DNA of 64,000 nucleotides from Nonomuraea africana (GCF_014873535.1 NZ_JADBEF010000001.1:620001-684000); one strand, 5' to 3'. Positions 10,515 through 19,589 are shown, counted from the stretch's first letter. Notes: generated by a model not told the origin, from the letters alone. Made by a program: numbers and translations.

Positions 10515-11623
10515 GAGCGCACCTCCAGCGCGTCGGCGAGCCACAGATACATGCCGTGCGACCACAGCAGTGGCGTCGCGACCGACCCCCATCGCTGCAG
10601 CCACTCGTCGAACCGGCCGGGCGCGAGCAGCACGTCCGACACCTGCTCCGGCAGCTCGCCGGCCTCGGTGGCCTGCGCGCCCATCCAGTCGAGGTAGCGC
10701 AGCGCCTCCTCGCGCCGTCCCGCCGCCGCGTGGTTGAGGCCCATGAACCCGGCCAGCAGCACCCAGCGGCCGCCGCCGTAGAAGGTGTCGGCGAGATAGC
10801 GGTGGACGCCGCCCTCGTGGGCGAGCTGCCGCTCCACCTCCGCCACCGTGGCCACGGCCACCGGGTGGTCCGCGGGGTAGAGGCCGAACGGGTACACGCA
10901 CGCCAGCAGGCTGGCGTCCACCTCGTCGCTGCCGAGCCACTTGCGCAGGTGGCCGCCGGGCGCCACGCCCTCCGCCTCGACCAGCGCGGCGATGCCCTCG
11001 ACCGCCTCGGCGGCGGCCTTGGCCTCGGTCTCGTCGAGCAGGCCGGTGCCGAGCGCCGCCCGCAGGCCGGCGTGGATGGCGCCGAGCGTCGAGACGTGCC
11101 GCTGGTCGACGTGCTCCTCCCACCAGTCGTAGCAGGGCTGGTCCCAGAACCACGACAGGTACGTGGCCGCCACCCTGACCGCGCGCTCGGCTCCCCGCAC
11201 CGCCACGCCGTGCCGGACGGTGTGCTCGGCCAGCGCCCAGAGCCAGGTGCCGTAGCCGTCGAGCTGGTGGTCCCACCACTCGTCGGTGCCGTCGCCGCCC
11301 TCCAGCGTGAACCTGGTGGGCAACATCTCGGCGGGGGAGACGCTCTCGCCGTTCGCGGTCCGCTCGACGAGCGAATCCACCTGGGCCCGCCTGGCGCCGA
11401 TCACTCCCGCGCACCACTCGTGGAAGGCGGTCACCCCCTCGACCTCGCCCGCGCGGCTCATGCCCTCGGCGATGAACGCGCCGTCCCGCAGCCAGGCATA
11501 GCCGCGGTAGGCCGAGAAGGTGGGACACGCCGGGTAGGCCCCCGAGGGCGACTGATGCGTGCTGATCACATCGACACTGCGCGACACGAGCTGCGCCCGC
11601 GCCAGGTCGCTTCCTACGATCAC
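10511..11623 (-). CDS. GH15 glucohydrolase, isomaltose glucohydrolase candidate
   Basis: 370 aa, GTG start with AGGAGAT nine bases upstream. The (alpha/alpha)6 GH15 pattern is plain: YRGYAWLRDGAF near residue 40, HQLDGYGTWLWAL at 119, the likely general acid Glu169 in CYDWWEE, and the likely base Glu326 in GELPEQ. The size and the spacing of the two glutamates fit the short isomaltose glucohydrolase described from Kribbella flavida (about 380 aa) and not the larger secreted glucoamylases. It lacks a signal peptide and is coupled to the cytosolic GH31 gene by a 4-base overlap. Expected job: release glucose from isomaltose made by its partner. Trehalase-like or glucoamylase activity on maltosides is the alternative. 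Confidence 0.85.
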   Translation of the reverse strand: MIVGSDLARAQLVSRSVDVISTHQSPSGAYPACPTFSAYRGYAWLRDGAFIAEGMSRAGEVEGVTAFHEWCAGVIGARRAQVDSLVERTANGESVSPAEMLPTRFTLEGGDGTDEWWDHQLDGYGTWLWALAEHTVRHGVAVRGAERAVRVAATYLSWFWDQPCYDWWEEHVDQRHVSTLGAIHAGLRAALGTGLLDETEAKAAAEAVEGIAALVEAEGVAPGGHLRKWLGSDEVDASLLACVYPFGLYPADHPVAVATVAEVERQLAHEGGVHRYLADTFYGGGRWVLLAGFMGLNHAAAGRREEALRYLDWMGAQATEAGELPEQVSDVLLAPGRFDEWLQRWGSVATPLLWSHGMYLWLADALEVRS

Positions 11624-11703
11624 TTGGTCAGATCTCCTGGTGAGTTGACTGCTGCTTCGGTACGGCGGGAGCCGGGGTCAGCTGGTTCCGGCGGGAGCCG
11701 GGG

Positions 11704-12969
11704 TCAGCCGAGGAGGGCGTCGACCTTGGTGGCGGCCGACTTGAGCGCCTCCTCGACCGACACGCGCCCGGCGGCGGCGTTGGAGAGCTCCTGGGTGACG
11801 GCGTCCTGCATCTCCTGCTGCCTCTTGATCACCGGGGGCAGCGCGATCGACTTCAGCGAGTCGAAGACCGCCTGCCTGTTGGCGGGCTTGGGGTCCTTGA
11901 GGTAGCCGTCCAGCACCGCCTGGTCGGAGACGGGCGGCAGCTCCCACGACGACGTGATCCGCGTGGTGGCCGCGACGTTCGACGAGCTCAGGAACTTGGC
12001 CCACGCGTAGGCCTCCTTGCCGTGCCTGGTCGTCGTGGAGGCGGCCACGGAGTTGTGGAAGACCGCGCTGGCCTTGGCCGCGTCACCGGGCTCGACGACG
12101 ACGTCCCACTCGAAGGGCACGTCCTTGAGGCCTGCGAACTGCCAGATGCCGTTGTGCCACATCGCGAGCTTGCCCGACTTGAACAGGTTGGTGTCGTAGT
12201 CGGCGGTGCCGCCGATCTCCGCCTCCGTCGGCATCGTCTTGCCGACCTTGGAGACCAGCCAGGTGGCCGCCTTGATCCCCTCGGGGCTGTTGAACGTCGA
12301 CTTCTTGCCGTCGGCGGACAGGAACTCGCCGCCCGCCTGCTTGAGCGTCTTGTAGAACTCGAAGAACTGCACCGGCTGGAAGTCGCCGAAGACGCCCGCC
12401 TTCTTGTCGGTCAGCTTCTCCGCCGCGGCCTGCTCGTCCTTCCAGGTCCAGGAGGCGGTCGGCTCGGCGACCCCCGCCTTCTTGAACAGCTCCTTGTTGT
12501 AGAAGAGCACGACGGTGGAGAAGGAGGCCGGCAGCGCGTACTGCTTGCCCGCGTGCTTGAAGGCCTCGAGCGACTCCTGGGCGTAGCCGGAGGGGGCCGA
12601 GTCGCCCGCCACCGAACCCAGGTCGAGCAGCGAGCCGGCGCTGGCGTAGGTGACGAAGTTCTCGTAGTTGAGCTCGAAGGTGTCGGGCGCGGTGCCGCCG
12701 GCGATGCTGGTCTGCAGCTTGGTGAAGTACTGGTCGTACGGCGCGGTCTCGACGACCACGTCCACCTTCGGGTTCTCCTTCTCGAAGGCGGCGACGATCG
12801 TGTCGAGGTCCTTCACGTGGTCGGGCGCGGCCGAGAAGGTGAAGTACCGCAGTGTCACCTTGCCGCCCTCGGCGGTGGAGGTGTCCCTGGTCGCCGAGCC
12901 CTGCGAGCAGGCGGTGGCGAGGACGGCGGTGGCCAGGGCCGCGGCGGCGAGCCTTGTGCTCTTGGTCAT
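11704..12969 (-). CDS. ABC transporter sugar-binding lipoprotein
   Basis: 421 aa extracellular solute-binding protein family 1 (MalE-like). The N-terminus is a lipoprotein signal with lipobox LATAC (Cys21), so the mature protein is tethered to the outer face of the membrane. Motifs typical of the family include YDQYFTKLQTSIAGGTAPD and LAMWHNGIWQFA. RBS AAAGGA is nine bases before ATG. It follows the permease genes and precedes the GH15 gene by 80 bases. That gap carries two copies of a 19-bp direct repeat (11664-11682 and 11690-11708), the second covering the stop codon. In this operon it should bind the cyclic tetrasaccharide or isomalto-sugars. Confidence 0.93.
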   Translation of the reverse strand: MTKSTRLAAAALATAVLATACSQGSATRDTSTAEGGKVTLRYFTFSAAPDHVKDLDTIVAAFEKENPKVDVVVETAPYDQYFTKLQTSIAGGTAPDTFELNYENFVTYASAGSLLDLGSVAGDSAPSGYAQESLEAFKHAGKQYALPASFSTVVLFYNKELFKKAGVAEPTASWTWKDEQAAAEKLTDKKAGVFGDFQPVQFFEFYKTLKQAGGEFLSADGKKSTFNSPEGIKAATWLVSKVGKTMPTEAEIGGTADYDTNLFKSGKLAMWHNGIWQFAGLKDVPFEWDVVVEPGDAAKASAVFHNSVAASTTTRHGKEAYAWAKFLSSSNVAATTRITSSWELPPVSDQAVLDGYLKDPKPANRQAVFDSLKSIALPPVIKRQQEMQDAVTQELSNAAAGRVSVEEALKSAATKVDALLG

Positions 12970-12981
12970 GGGGGTGATCCT

Positions 12982-13881
12982 TTACTTGAGCCCGGACTGG
13001 GCGACTGAGGCGATGACGTGCTTCTGCGCGAAGAGATAGAGGATGAGGATCGGCACCACGCTGACCACCGATCCGGCCATGACGACGTTCCACTCGGTGG
13101 TGAAGCGGCCGTGCAGTTCGGCCAGGCCGAGCGGGAGCGTCATGAACTCGGGCGACTTGATGATCACCAGCGGCCACAGGTAGCTGTTCCAGCTGGCCAT
13201 GAAGCCGAAGATGGCGAAGGTGGCCAGCGCGGGCCTGATCAGCGGCACCACAATGAGCGCAAAAATCCGGAAATGTCCGGCGCCGTCCAGCACCGCCGCC
13301 TCGTCGAACTCCTTCGGCACCTGCGCGATCGCCTGCCGCAGCAGGAAGACGCCGAACGCCGAGGCGATGGTCGGGGCGAGGACCGCGAAGTAGGTGTCGA
13401 TGAGGTTGAAGGTCCGCATCTCGATGAACAGCGGCACGATCAGCACCTGCAGCGGCACCATCAGCGTCGCCAGGTAGACGGCGAACAGCGCGCCCCTGCC
13501 GGGGAAGGGCAGCCTGGCGAAGGCGTAGGCGGCCATCGCGCTCGTGACGAGCTGCAGGATGGTCGAGGCCGCGCCGATCCACACGCTGTTCAGCAGGATC
13601 CGCCAGAACGGCGTGACCTCGAGCAGCTTGCCGTAGGCGCCGAGGTTGGCCCCCTCGGGCGTGAAGTCGGGCGGGCCGGCCAGCACGCTGCCGCCGGGGG
13701 TGATCGAGGTGATCACCGCCCACGCGAACGGGAACAGCATCACCAGCGCGCCGCCGACGACCAGCAGGTACTTCAGAGCCTTACTGACAGGAAACCTGCT
13801 CGCCACCCTGCCGCCCCACCGTGAGTGCGTGGCCAGGACCGTAGCGGCAGGCCGGCTTGCACTTTTCCCATCAGTACCCAT
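12982..13881 (-). CDS. ABC sugar permease, MalG type
   Basis: 299 aa with six predicted membrane helices and a binding-protein-dependent transport motif EFDEAAVLDGAGHFRIF (the EAA loop that docks with the ATPase). The first about 35 residues are a hydrophilic extension. ATG 13881 overlaps the upstream permease gene by 11 bases. The operon encodes no ATP-binding subunit, so a shared MsiK-like ATPase encoded elsewhere must drive it, as is usual for actinomycete sugar importers. Confidence 0.93.
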   Translation of the reverse strand: MGTDGKSASRPAATVLATHSRWGGRVASRFPVSKALKYLLVVGGALVMLFPFAWAVITSITPGGSVLAGPPDFTPEGANLGAYGKLLEVTPFWRILLNSVWIGAASTILQLVTSAMAAYAFARLPFPGRGALFAVYLATLMVPLQVLIVPLFIEMRTFNLIDTYFAVLAPTIASAFGVFLLRQAIAQVPKEFDEAAVLDGAGHFRIFALIVVPLIRPALATFAIFGFMASWNSYLWPLVIIKSPEFMTLPLGLAELHGRFTTEWNVVMAGSVVSVVPILILYLFAQKHVIASVAQSGLK

Positions 13882-14803
13882 AGTTCACCCACCTGCGCTG
13901 GACACGGACCTGGATCAGCGTCACCAGGAGGACGACGGCGAACAGCAGCCACGACAGCGCCGAGGCGGCGCCCGCCCTGCCGTACTGGAAGGTGAGCCGG
14001 TAGACCTGCTCGACCACGACCTCGGTGGCCCCGCCGGGACCGCCGCCGGTCATGACGTGCACCTGGTCGAAGACCTGGAAGCCGTTGATCAGCGAGATGA
14101 CGACCACGAAGAACGTCGAGGGCGACAGCAGCGGCAGCGTGATGCGGCGGAAGCGCTGCCACGCCGAGGCGCCGTCGACCCGGGCCGCCTCGTGGTACTC
14201 GTTCGGGATCGCCTGCAGCCCGGCCAGCAGGATGATCATGACGAAGCCGAGGTCCTTCCACGCCGAGGCGAGGATGATCGACGGCATCGCCCACGTCGGG
14301 TCGGTCCACCAGCCGGGGCCTTCGACGCCGAGCAGGCCGAGCGCCCAGTTCACGATGCCGCTGGCCGGGTTGAGCAGCCACTTCCACATCAGCGCCACCA
14401 CGACCCAGCTGGTGATCACCGGCAGGAAGTAGATCGCGCGGAAGAGGTTGCGCCCGCCCATCGCCCTGTTCAGCAGCATCGCCAGGCCGAGCCCGCCGGC
14501 GTAGACGAGCGGCAGGTAGCCGGCGATGAAGTACAGCGTGTGCAGGAAGGCGGCCCGTGTCTTCGGGTCGGCGAGCACCTCGCCGTAGTTGTCGAGCCCG
14601 ACCCAGCGCATCGGCTCGATCAGGTTCCACTCGTGCAGGCTGACCCACAGCGAGCCGGCCATCGGGACCAGCGTGAACAGCACCAGCGGGATCAGGCTCG
14701 GCAGCAGGAAGACCGCGACCGTGCCCGCGTAGCGCAGCCTGCGGCGTGGCGGCCGGAGCGCGTGCGCCGCCCTGGTCCTCGGCGGGGTGGCGGTGAGCGT
14801 CAT
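13871..14803 (-). CDS. ABC sugar permease, MalF/UgpA type
   Basis: 310 aa, six predicted helices, with the EAA loop EYHEAARVDGASAWQRFRRI. The basic N-terminus (TPPRTRAAHALRPPRRR) precedes the first helix. ATG 14803 overlaps the ROK stop codon (ATGA), so translation is coupled to the regulator. It is the partner of the MalG-type permease that follows it; together they form the membrane channel for the sugar delivered by the lipoprotein. Confidence 0.93.
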   Translation of the reverse strand: MTLTATPPRTRAAHALRPPRRRLRYAGTVAVFLLPSLIPLVLFTLVPMAGSLWVSLHEWNLIEPMRWVGLDNYGEVLADPKTRAAFLHTLYFIAGYLPLVYAGGLGLAMLLNRAMGGRNLFRAIYFLPVITSWVVVALMWKWLLNPASGIVNWALGLLGVEGPGWWTDPTWAMPSIILASAWKDLGFVMIILLAGLQAIPNEYHEAARVDGASAWQRFRRITLPLLSPSTFFVVVISLINGFQVFDQVHVMTGGGPGGATEVVVEQVYRLTFQYGRAGAASALSWLLFAVVLLVTLIQVRVQRRWVNYGY

Positions 14804-16140
14804 GACGCCGCCCCGATCAGCCTGGCGCGCACGAGCCTGCCCTGCTCGCCCGCGGCGCCCGCCGCGTCGAACGGCGTGGCCAGCACCAGCGCCGCGGCTC
14901 CCTGGGCCCAGCTCGTCTCGTCCCAGCTCTCCACCTCGATGGAGATGTCGCGCCGTCCCGGCATGAGCTGCGCGCGGACCGCCCGGTCGAAGCCGACCTG
15001 CCAGAACGGCCAGTTGGCGACGCCCTCGCCGAGGATCACCACGACCTCGGGGTCGACCACGTTGATCAGGCCCGCGGTGGCGCGGCCGAGGATCCTGCCC
15101 GCCTCGTCGAAGACGTCCTGCGCGGCCCTGTCGCCCGCGGCGGCCGCCCTGCCGAGCGCGTCCACCGCCGCCCGCGCCCCGGGATCCCCGGCCAGCCCGG
15201 CCCACGAGTCCGGCCCCCCGGTTTCGGGTGGGGTCTTTTGGGGGACGGACCGGCGCCCGGGTGCCTGTGGGACTTCGTCTGGGGTTTTGTCGGGGGAGGG
15301 TGTGACGGGGGAGGGCTCGACGAGGAGGCCCTTCGCCCTGGCCGCCGTCACGAGCCCCGCCGAGCCGACGAACGCCTCCAGGCAGCCGGCCGTCCCGCAT
15401 CCGCACCTCGGGCCCGAGGGGTCGACGGGCACGTGGCCGAACTCGCCCGCGCCGCCCCTCGCGCCCCGGTACACGCGCCCGTCCATCACGATGGCGGCGC
15501 CGACGCCCCGCCCGATCGTCAGGACCAGGAAGTCGCGGTGCGTGCGGCCCCTGCCGTACAGGCGCTCGGCGGCGGCCAGGGCGTTGACGTCGTTCTCCAC
15601 CAGCACAGGGAGGCTGAGGCTGCGGCGCAGCCGCTCGCCCACCGGCATCGCCTGCCAGCCGAGCGTCGGCGCGTTGACCGTGCCGACAGCCTGGTCGTCC
15701 ACGCTGCCGGGCACGCCGACGCCGATGCCGAGCAGTGGGGGAGCCTCGTCGATCTGGGCGACCACCTCGGCGACCGTCCTGACGAGGTCGTCGAGCGCGT
15801 GCGGCGAGGACGGGTCGAAGGGCCGCTCCCAGGAGCCCAGCACCTCGCCGTCCAGCCGGACATCGACGATCACCAGGTGGTCGGCCGTCACCTTGATCCC
15901 GAGGGCGCGCCCCGCGCTGCCCACCAGGCCGAGCCGCTGCGCGGGACGGCCGCCGCGCGAGGGCTTCAGGTCGAGCTCCTCCAGCATGCCGTGGCCCATC
16001 AGCTCGCGGGTCACCTGGGTGACGGAGGCGGGGCTGAGGTCGAGCTCGCGGGCGATTTCGGTACGGCTGAGCGGACCGACCGTGCCAAGAAGGGCGAGAA
16101 TCGCCGTCCTGGTCAGGTCGCCGCGATCACTGCCTGCCAT
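14800..16140 (-). CDS. ROK-family transcriptional regulator of the sugar operon
   Basis: 446 aa. Residues 10-65 form a winged helix-turn-helix (SRTEIARELDLSPASVTQVT). The ROK fold follows with the zinc-binding signature CGCGTAGCLE and the phosphate/sugar motif GRGVGAAIVMDG. A Pro/Thr-rich insertion of about 45 residues sits between the zinc site and the last subdomain, which is unusual and probably disordered. It is the first gene of an eight-gene operon, so it likely represses its own promoter and is released by an imported sugar. The palindrome at 16152-16171 is the probable binding site. Confidence 0.9.
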   Translation of the reverse strand: MAGSDRGDLTRTAILALLGTVGPLSRTEIARELDLSPASVTQVTRELMGHGMLEELDLKPSRGGRPAQRLGLVGSAGRALGIKVTADHLVIVDVRLDGEVLGSWERPFDPSSPHALDDLVRTVAEVVAQIDEAPPLLGIGVGVPGSVDDQAVGTVNAPTLGWQAMPVGERLRRSLSLPVLVENDVNALAAAERLYGRGRTHRDFLVLTIGRGVGAAIVMDGRVYRGARGGAGEFGHVPVDPSGPRCGCGTAGCLEAFVGSAGLVTAARAKGLLVEPSPVTPSPDKTPDEVPQAPGRRSVPQKTPPETGGPDSWAGLAGDPGARAAVDALGRAAAAGDRAAQDVFDEAGRILGRATAGLINVVDPEVVVILGEGVANWPFWQVGFDRAVRAQLMPGRRDISIEVESWDETSWAQGAAALVLATPFDAAGAAGEQGRLVRARLIGAAS

Positions 16141-16151
16141 ACAGGGACCGG

Positions 16152-16171
16152 ACTTTCTTTGGAAATAAAGT
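16152..16171 (-). promoter_or_regulatory. Candidate ROK operator, 20-bp palindrome
   Basis: The sequence actttctttggaaataaagt is ACTTTnTTTssAAAnAAAGT in both readings, with only one mismatched position per arm. It lies 12-31 bases before the ROK start codon in an otherwise GC-rich genome, inside the shortest AT-rich stretch of the region, where a promoter or leader would be. No second copy was seen in front of the other genes of the operon. Confidence 0.6.
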
Positions 16172-16237
16172 TAGTGGTGAAAATATGAGACCCCGGGCAT
16201 CCCGGTGTCAAGACTCCGAAACCGTCCTGAAACAAAA

Positions 16238-16271
16238 CAAGGCCCCCGCCCGGAACCGGGCGGGGGCCTTG
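16238..16271 (-). terminator. Intrinsic terminator of pepN
   Basis: Sixteen-base arms around a two-base centre (left arm caaggcccccgcccgg) followed, in the minus-strand direction, by TTTTGTTT. It sits just past the pepN stop and separates pepN from the ROK promoter. Confidence 0.9.
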
Positions 16272-16283
16272 CCTTCGGCTAGG

Positions 16284-18845
16284 TCAGGAGGCGTCCTTGG
16301 CGCGGGCGCGCAGCGCGCGGCTCACGCCGTCGGCGCCCTCCAGGACCATCCGCCGCAGCGCCTGAGGCGCGCCGGAGGCGGCCAGGTACTCCTCGGCCGC
16401 CCGCACCGTCTCCTCCTCGATCAGCAGGGCGGGGAAGCAGCCGACCGCGAAGCTCTGCGCCATGTCGAACGTCCACTCCTCGTAGACGCGCCCGACCTCG
16501 GAGAAGTACTTCTCCTTGTACGGCCGGAGCAGCTCCACGTGGTGCGGGTCCTGGAACCCGGCGATCGTGGGGCGGAAGATGGCGTTGGCCAGCTTGCCGC
16601 CGGTGATCGCCGCCCACGCCTCGGCCTTGGCCTCGGCGGTGGGGATGGCGGCCCTGCACAGCGCCGCCGAGCGCTCGCCTGAGGCGGTCGCGTCGCGCTT
16701 GAGCTCGGCGTCGATGTCGGCGGCGCCGAGCACCCCGCCGGAGACCAGCGCGTGGGTCAGCGTCCAGCGCAGGTCGGCGTCGACGGCCAGCCCCTCGGGC
16801 GCCGAGGTGCCGTCGAGGACGCCCTTCACGAAGGCCAGGTCCTCGGTGGAGGTGGCCACCGCGCAGAAGGCGTTGACGTAGGCGAGCTGGTGGTCGGAGC
16901 CGGGCTCGGCGGAGCCGATCCACGACTTCAGCGCCGCCGCGAGCTGGGCCAGGCCCTCGGCCTGCCACGCGGGGTCGGCGTACTGCTGCACGGCCTGGCG
17001 GGCCTGGCGCAGCACGGTCTGCACGACCGTGATGTCCTTGACGGTCTCGATGCCGGAGATGACCAGCTTGACGTAGTCGCGGGTGGCCATCTCGGCGTCA
17101 CGGGTCATGTCCCACGCCGCCGACCAGCACAGGGCGCGCGGCAGCGACTCGGCGAACCGCGAGATGCCGCCGCCCACCAGCGTGGCCAGCGAGCGCTCGT
17201 CGAGGCGGATCTTCGCGTAGGTCAGGTCGTCGTCGTTGATCAGGACGAGGTCGGGCTGGGTCTCGCCGACCAGCTCGGCCACCGCCGTACGGGCGCCCAC
17301 CACGTCGAGCTCGACCCGCTTGGTCCTGGTCAGCGCGCCGTCGACCAGGGAGTACAGGCCGACGGCGACGCGGTGCGAGCGCAGCGTCGGGTACTCGGCC
17401 GGAGCCTCCTGCAGCACCTCGAAGCTCTCGAAACGGCCCTCGGCGTCGACGGTGAAGGACGGGCGCAGCGTGTTGACCCACGAGGTCTCCAGCCACTCCT
17501 TCGACCAGGACGACAGGTCGCGGCCGCTGGTCCGCTCCAACGCGGTGAGCAGGTCCTTCAGCTCGGTGTTGCCCCAGGCGTGCTCGTTGAAGTAGTCGCG
17601 CACGCCGGCCAGGAAGTTGTCGAGGCCGACGTAGGCCACCAGCTGCTTGAGCACCGAGGCGCCCTTGGCGTAGGTGATGCCGTCGAAGTTGACCTCGACC
17701 GCCTGCATGTCGGGGATGTCGGCGGCGATCGGGTGGGTCGAGGGCAGCTGGTCCTGGCGGTAGGCCCAGGCCTTCTCCACGTTGGCGAACGTGGTCCAGG
17801 CGCCCTTGCCCCAGCGGGTGGCCTCGGCCTGGCACAGCACCGAGGCGTAGGTGGCGAACGACTCGTTCAGCCACAGGTCGTCCCACCAGCGCATGGTGAC
17901 CAGGTCGCCGAACCACATGTGCGCCATCTCGTGCAGGATCGTCTCGGCGCGGCGTTCGACGATGGCGTCGGTCACGCGGGAGCGGAAGACGTAGTCCTCG
18001 AGGAAGGTGACGCAGCCCGCGTTCTCCATCGCGCCCGCGTTGAACTCCGGCACGAACAGCTGGTCGTACTTGCCGAACGGGTAGCGGACGCCGAAGACCT
18101 TGTGGAAGAAGTCGAAGCCCTGGCGGGTCAGCTCGAAGATGTTGTCGGCGTCGAGGTGCTCGGCCAGCGAGGCGCGGCAGTAGACGCCCAGCGGGATGCC
18201 GTCGTGCTCGGAGGTCACCTTGTGGTAGCCGCCGGCCACCAGCGCGGTGATGTAGGTCGAGATGGGCGCCGTGGGCGCGAAGTGGTGGCGCTTGGCCGCC
18301 TGCGCCGTGCCGTGGCGGCCCTGGTGGGCGGCCAACTCCTCCACCGTGTCGGCGGCGGCGTTGGAGACGACCTCCCAGTCGGCCGGCGCGATCACGGTCA
18401 GTTCGAACGTCGCCTTCAGGTCGGGCTGGTCGAAACAGGCGTACATCCGGTGGGCGTCGGCCGTCTCGAACTGCGTGTGCAGGTAGACCTTCTGGTCCTC
18501 GGGGTCGACGAACCTGTGCAGGCCCTCGCCCGTGCGCATGTAGGCGCAGTCGGCGTCGACGACCAGCACGTTCTCCGCCGCCAGCCCCGGCAGCGGGAAC
18601 CTTCCCTTGTCCTCGTCATAGGCGGCCACGTCGAGCGTGACCCCGTTCAGCTCCATCGAGCGCACGTGCGCGCCGTGCAGGTCGATGAACGTCGTCGCGC
18701 CGGGCTCCGCGGCGGAGAAGCGAACGGTCGTGACGCTCTCGAACCGCTCCTCACCCTCCGTCAGGTCGAGCTTGACGTCGTACGACTCGACCTTCAACAG
18801 CCGGGCCCGCTCGCGAGCTTCGTCACGGGTCAGGTTGCCTGCCAA
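16284..18845 (-). CDS. pepN: Aminopeptidase N (M1 family zinc metallopeptidase)
   Basis: 853 aa. The start is TTG 18845: an AGAGGAG site lies seven bases upstream and the next in-frame ATG would cut into the domain. The exopeptidase motif GAMENAG and the zinc site HEMAHMWFGD with the distal Glu in WLNESFA (HExxH-x18-E) are intact. The C-terminal 300 residues are the helical ERAP1-like domain. It removes N-terminal residues from peptides in the cytoplasm. Monocistronic with its own terminator. Confidence 0.96.
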   Translation of the reverse strand: MAGNLTRDEARERARLLKVESYDVKLDLTEGEERFESVTTVRFSAAEPGATTFIDLHGAHVRSMELNGVTLDVAAYDEDKGRFPLPGLAAENVLVVDADCAYMRTGEGLHRFVDPEDQKVYLHTQFETADAHRMYACFDQPDLKATFELTVIAPADWEVVSNAAADTVEELAAHQGRHGTAQAAKRHHFAPTAPISTYITALVAGGYHKVTSEHDGIPLGVYCRASLAEHLDADNIFELTRQGFDFFHKVFGVRYPFGKYDQLFVPEFNAGAMENAGCVTFLEDYVFRSRVTDAIVERRAETILHEMAHMWFGDLVTMRWWDDLWLNESFATYASVLCQAEATRWGKGAWTTFANVEKAWAYRQDQLPSTHPIAADIPDMQAVEVNFDGITYAKGASVLKQLVAYVGLDNFLAGVRDYFNEHAWGNTELKDLLTALERTSGRDLSSWSKEWLETSWVNTLRPSFTVDAEGRFESFEVLQEAPAEYPTLRSHRVAVGLYSLVDGALTRTKRVELDVVGARTAVAELVGETQPDLVLINDDDLTYAKIRLDERSLATLVGGGISRFAESLPRALCWSAAWDMTRDAEMATRDYVKLVISGIETVKDITVVQTVLRQARQAVQQYADPAWQAEGLAQLAAALKSWIGSAEPGSDHQLAYVNAFCAVATSTEDLAFVKGVLDGTSAPEGLAVDADLRWTLTHALVSGGVLGAADIDAELKRDATASGERSAALCRAAIPTAEAKAEAWAAITGGKLANAIFRPTIAGFQDPHHVELLRPYKEKYFSEVGRVYEEWTFDMAQSFAVGCFPALLIEEETVRAAEEYLAASGAPQALRRMVLEGADGVSRALRARAKDAS

Positions 18846-18968
18846 GATCCGCTCCTCTTCACCACATCTTTGGGGTTTTGTCTGAATCCTGCCACGCCAG
18901 GAATAGTCCTGACTCTCACTCAGGTTATGGCCGACGGCAAGGTCATCACGAACGAGGGAACCGCACCC

Positions 18969-19589
18969 ATGGCCGAACGAACCCCTGTAGACCTCTGGTT
19001 CGACCCTTTCTGTCCCTTCGCCTGGATCACCTCACGCTGGTTGGTGGAGGTCGAGCAGGTGCGCCCCATCGAACCCCGCTGGCACATCATGAGCCTGACC
19101 GTGCTCAACGAGGACAAGGACATCCCCGACTCCTACCGCGAGATGCTGGCCGGCGCGATCGGCCCGGTGCGGGTCGTCGCCGCCGCGGCCCAGAAGTACG
19201 GCGAGCACGTCGTCGGCCCGCTCTACACCGAGCTCGGCACCCGGTTCCACAACGAGGGCAGGCCCAAGGAGGGCCCCACGATCAGGGACACGATCGGTGA
19301 CGCCCTGGTGGCCGCGGGTCTCGACAGGGAGCTGGCCGACGCCATGGACTCCACCGACCACGACGAGGCCGTCAGGGAGTCGCACGCGCGCGGCATCGAC
19401 CTGGTCGGCCAGGAAGTCGGCACCCCGGTGATCCAGGTCGAGGGCGTCGCCTTCTTCGGGCCCGTCCTGACCAGGATCCCTCGCGGTGAGGACGCGGGCC
19501 GCCTCTGGGACGGCGTGCGCACCGTGGCCGCCTTCGACGACTTCTTCGAGCTCAAGCGCTCCCGCACCCGCCGCCCCGTCTTCGACTGA
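18969..19589 (+). CDS. DsbA-fold mycothiol-dependent nitroreductase-like protein (Rv2466c family), one active-site cysteine
   Basis: 206 aa thioredoxin/DsbA-fold protein. Landmarks shared with Mycobacterium Rv2466c as I recall it: FDPFCPFAWITSRW near the N-terminus, EVGTPVIQVEGVAFFGPVL with the cis-proline, and the tail FFELKRSRTR. In Rv2466c the active site is CPWC; here it is CPFA, so the resolving cysteine is replaced by alanine and only Cys15 remains. ATG 18969 has AGGGA ten bases upstream; ATG 18927 in the same frame has none. Divergent from pepN. It likely uses mycothiol to reduce a substrate thiol or nitro group. Confidence 0.85.
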   Translation: MAERTPVDLWFDPFCPFAWITSRWLVEVEQVRPIEPRWHIMSLTVLNEDKDIPDSYREMLAGAIGPVRVVAAAAQKYGEHVVGPLYTELGTRFHNEGRPKEGPTIRDTIGDALVAAGLDRELADAMDSTDHDEAVRESHARGIDLVGQEVGTPVIQVEGVAFFGPVLTRIPRGEDAGRLWDGVRTVAAFDDFFELKRSRTRRPVFD

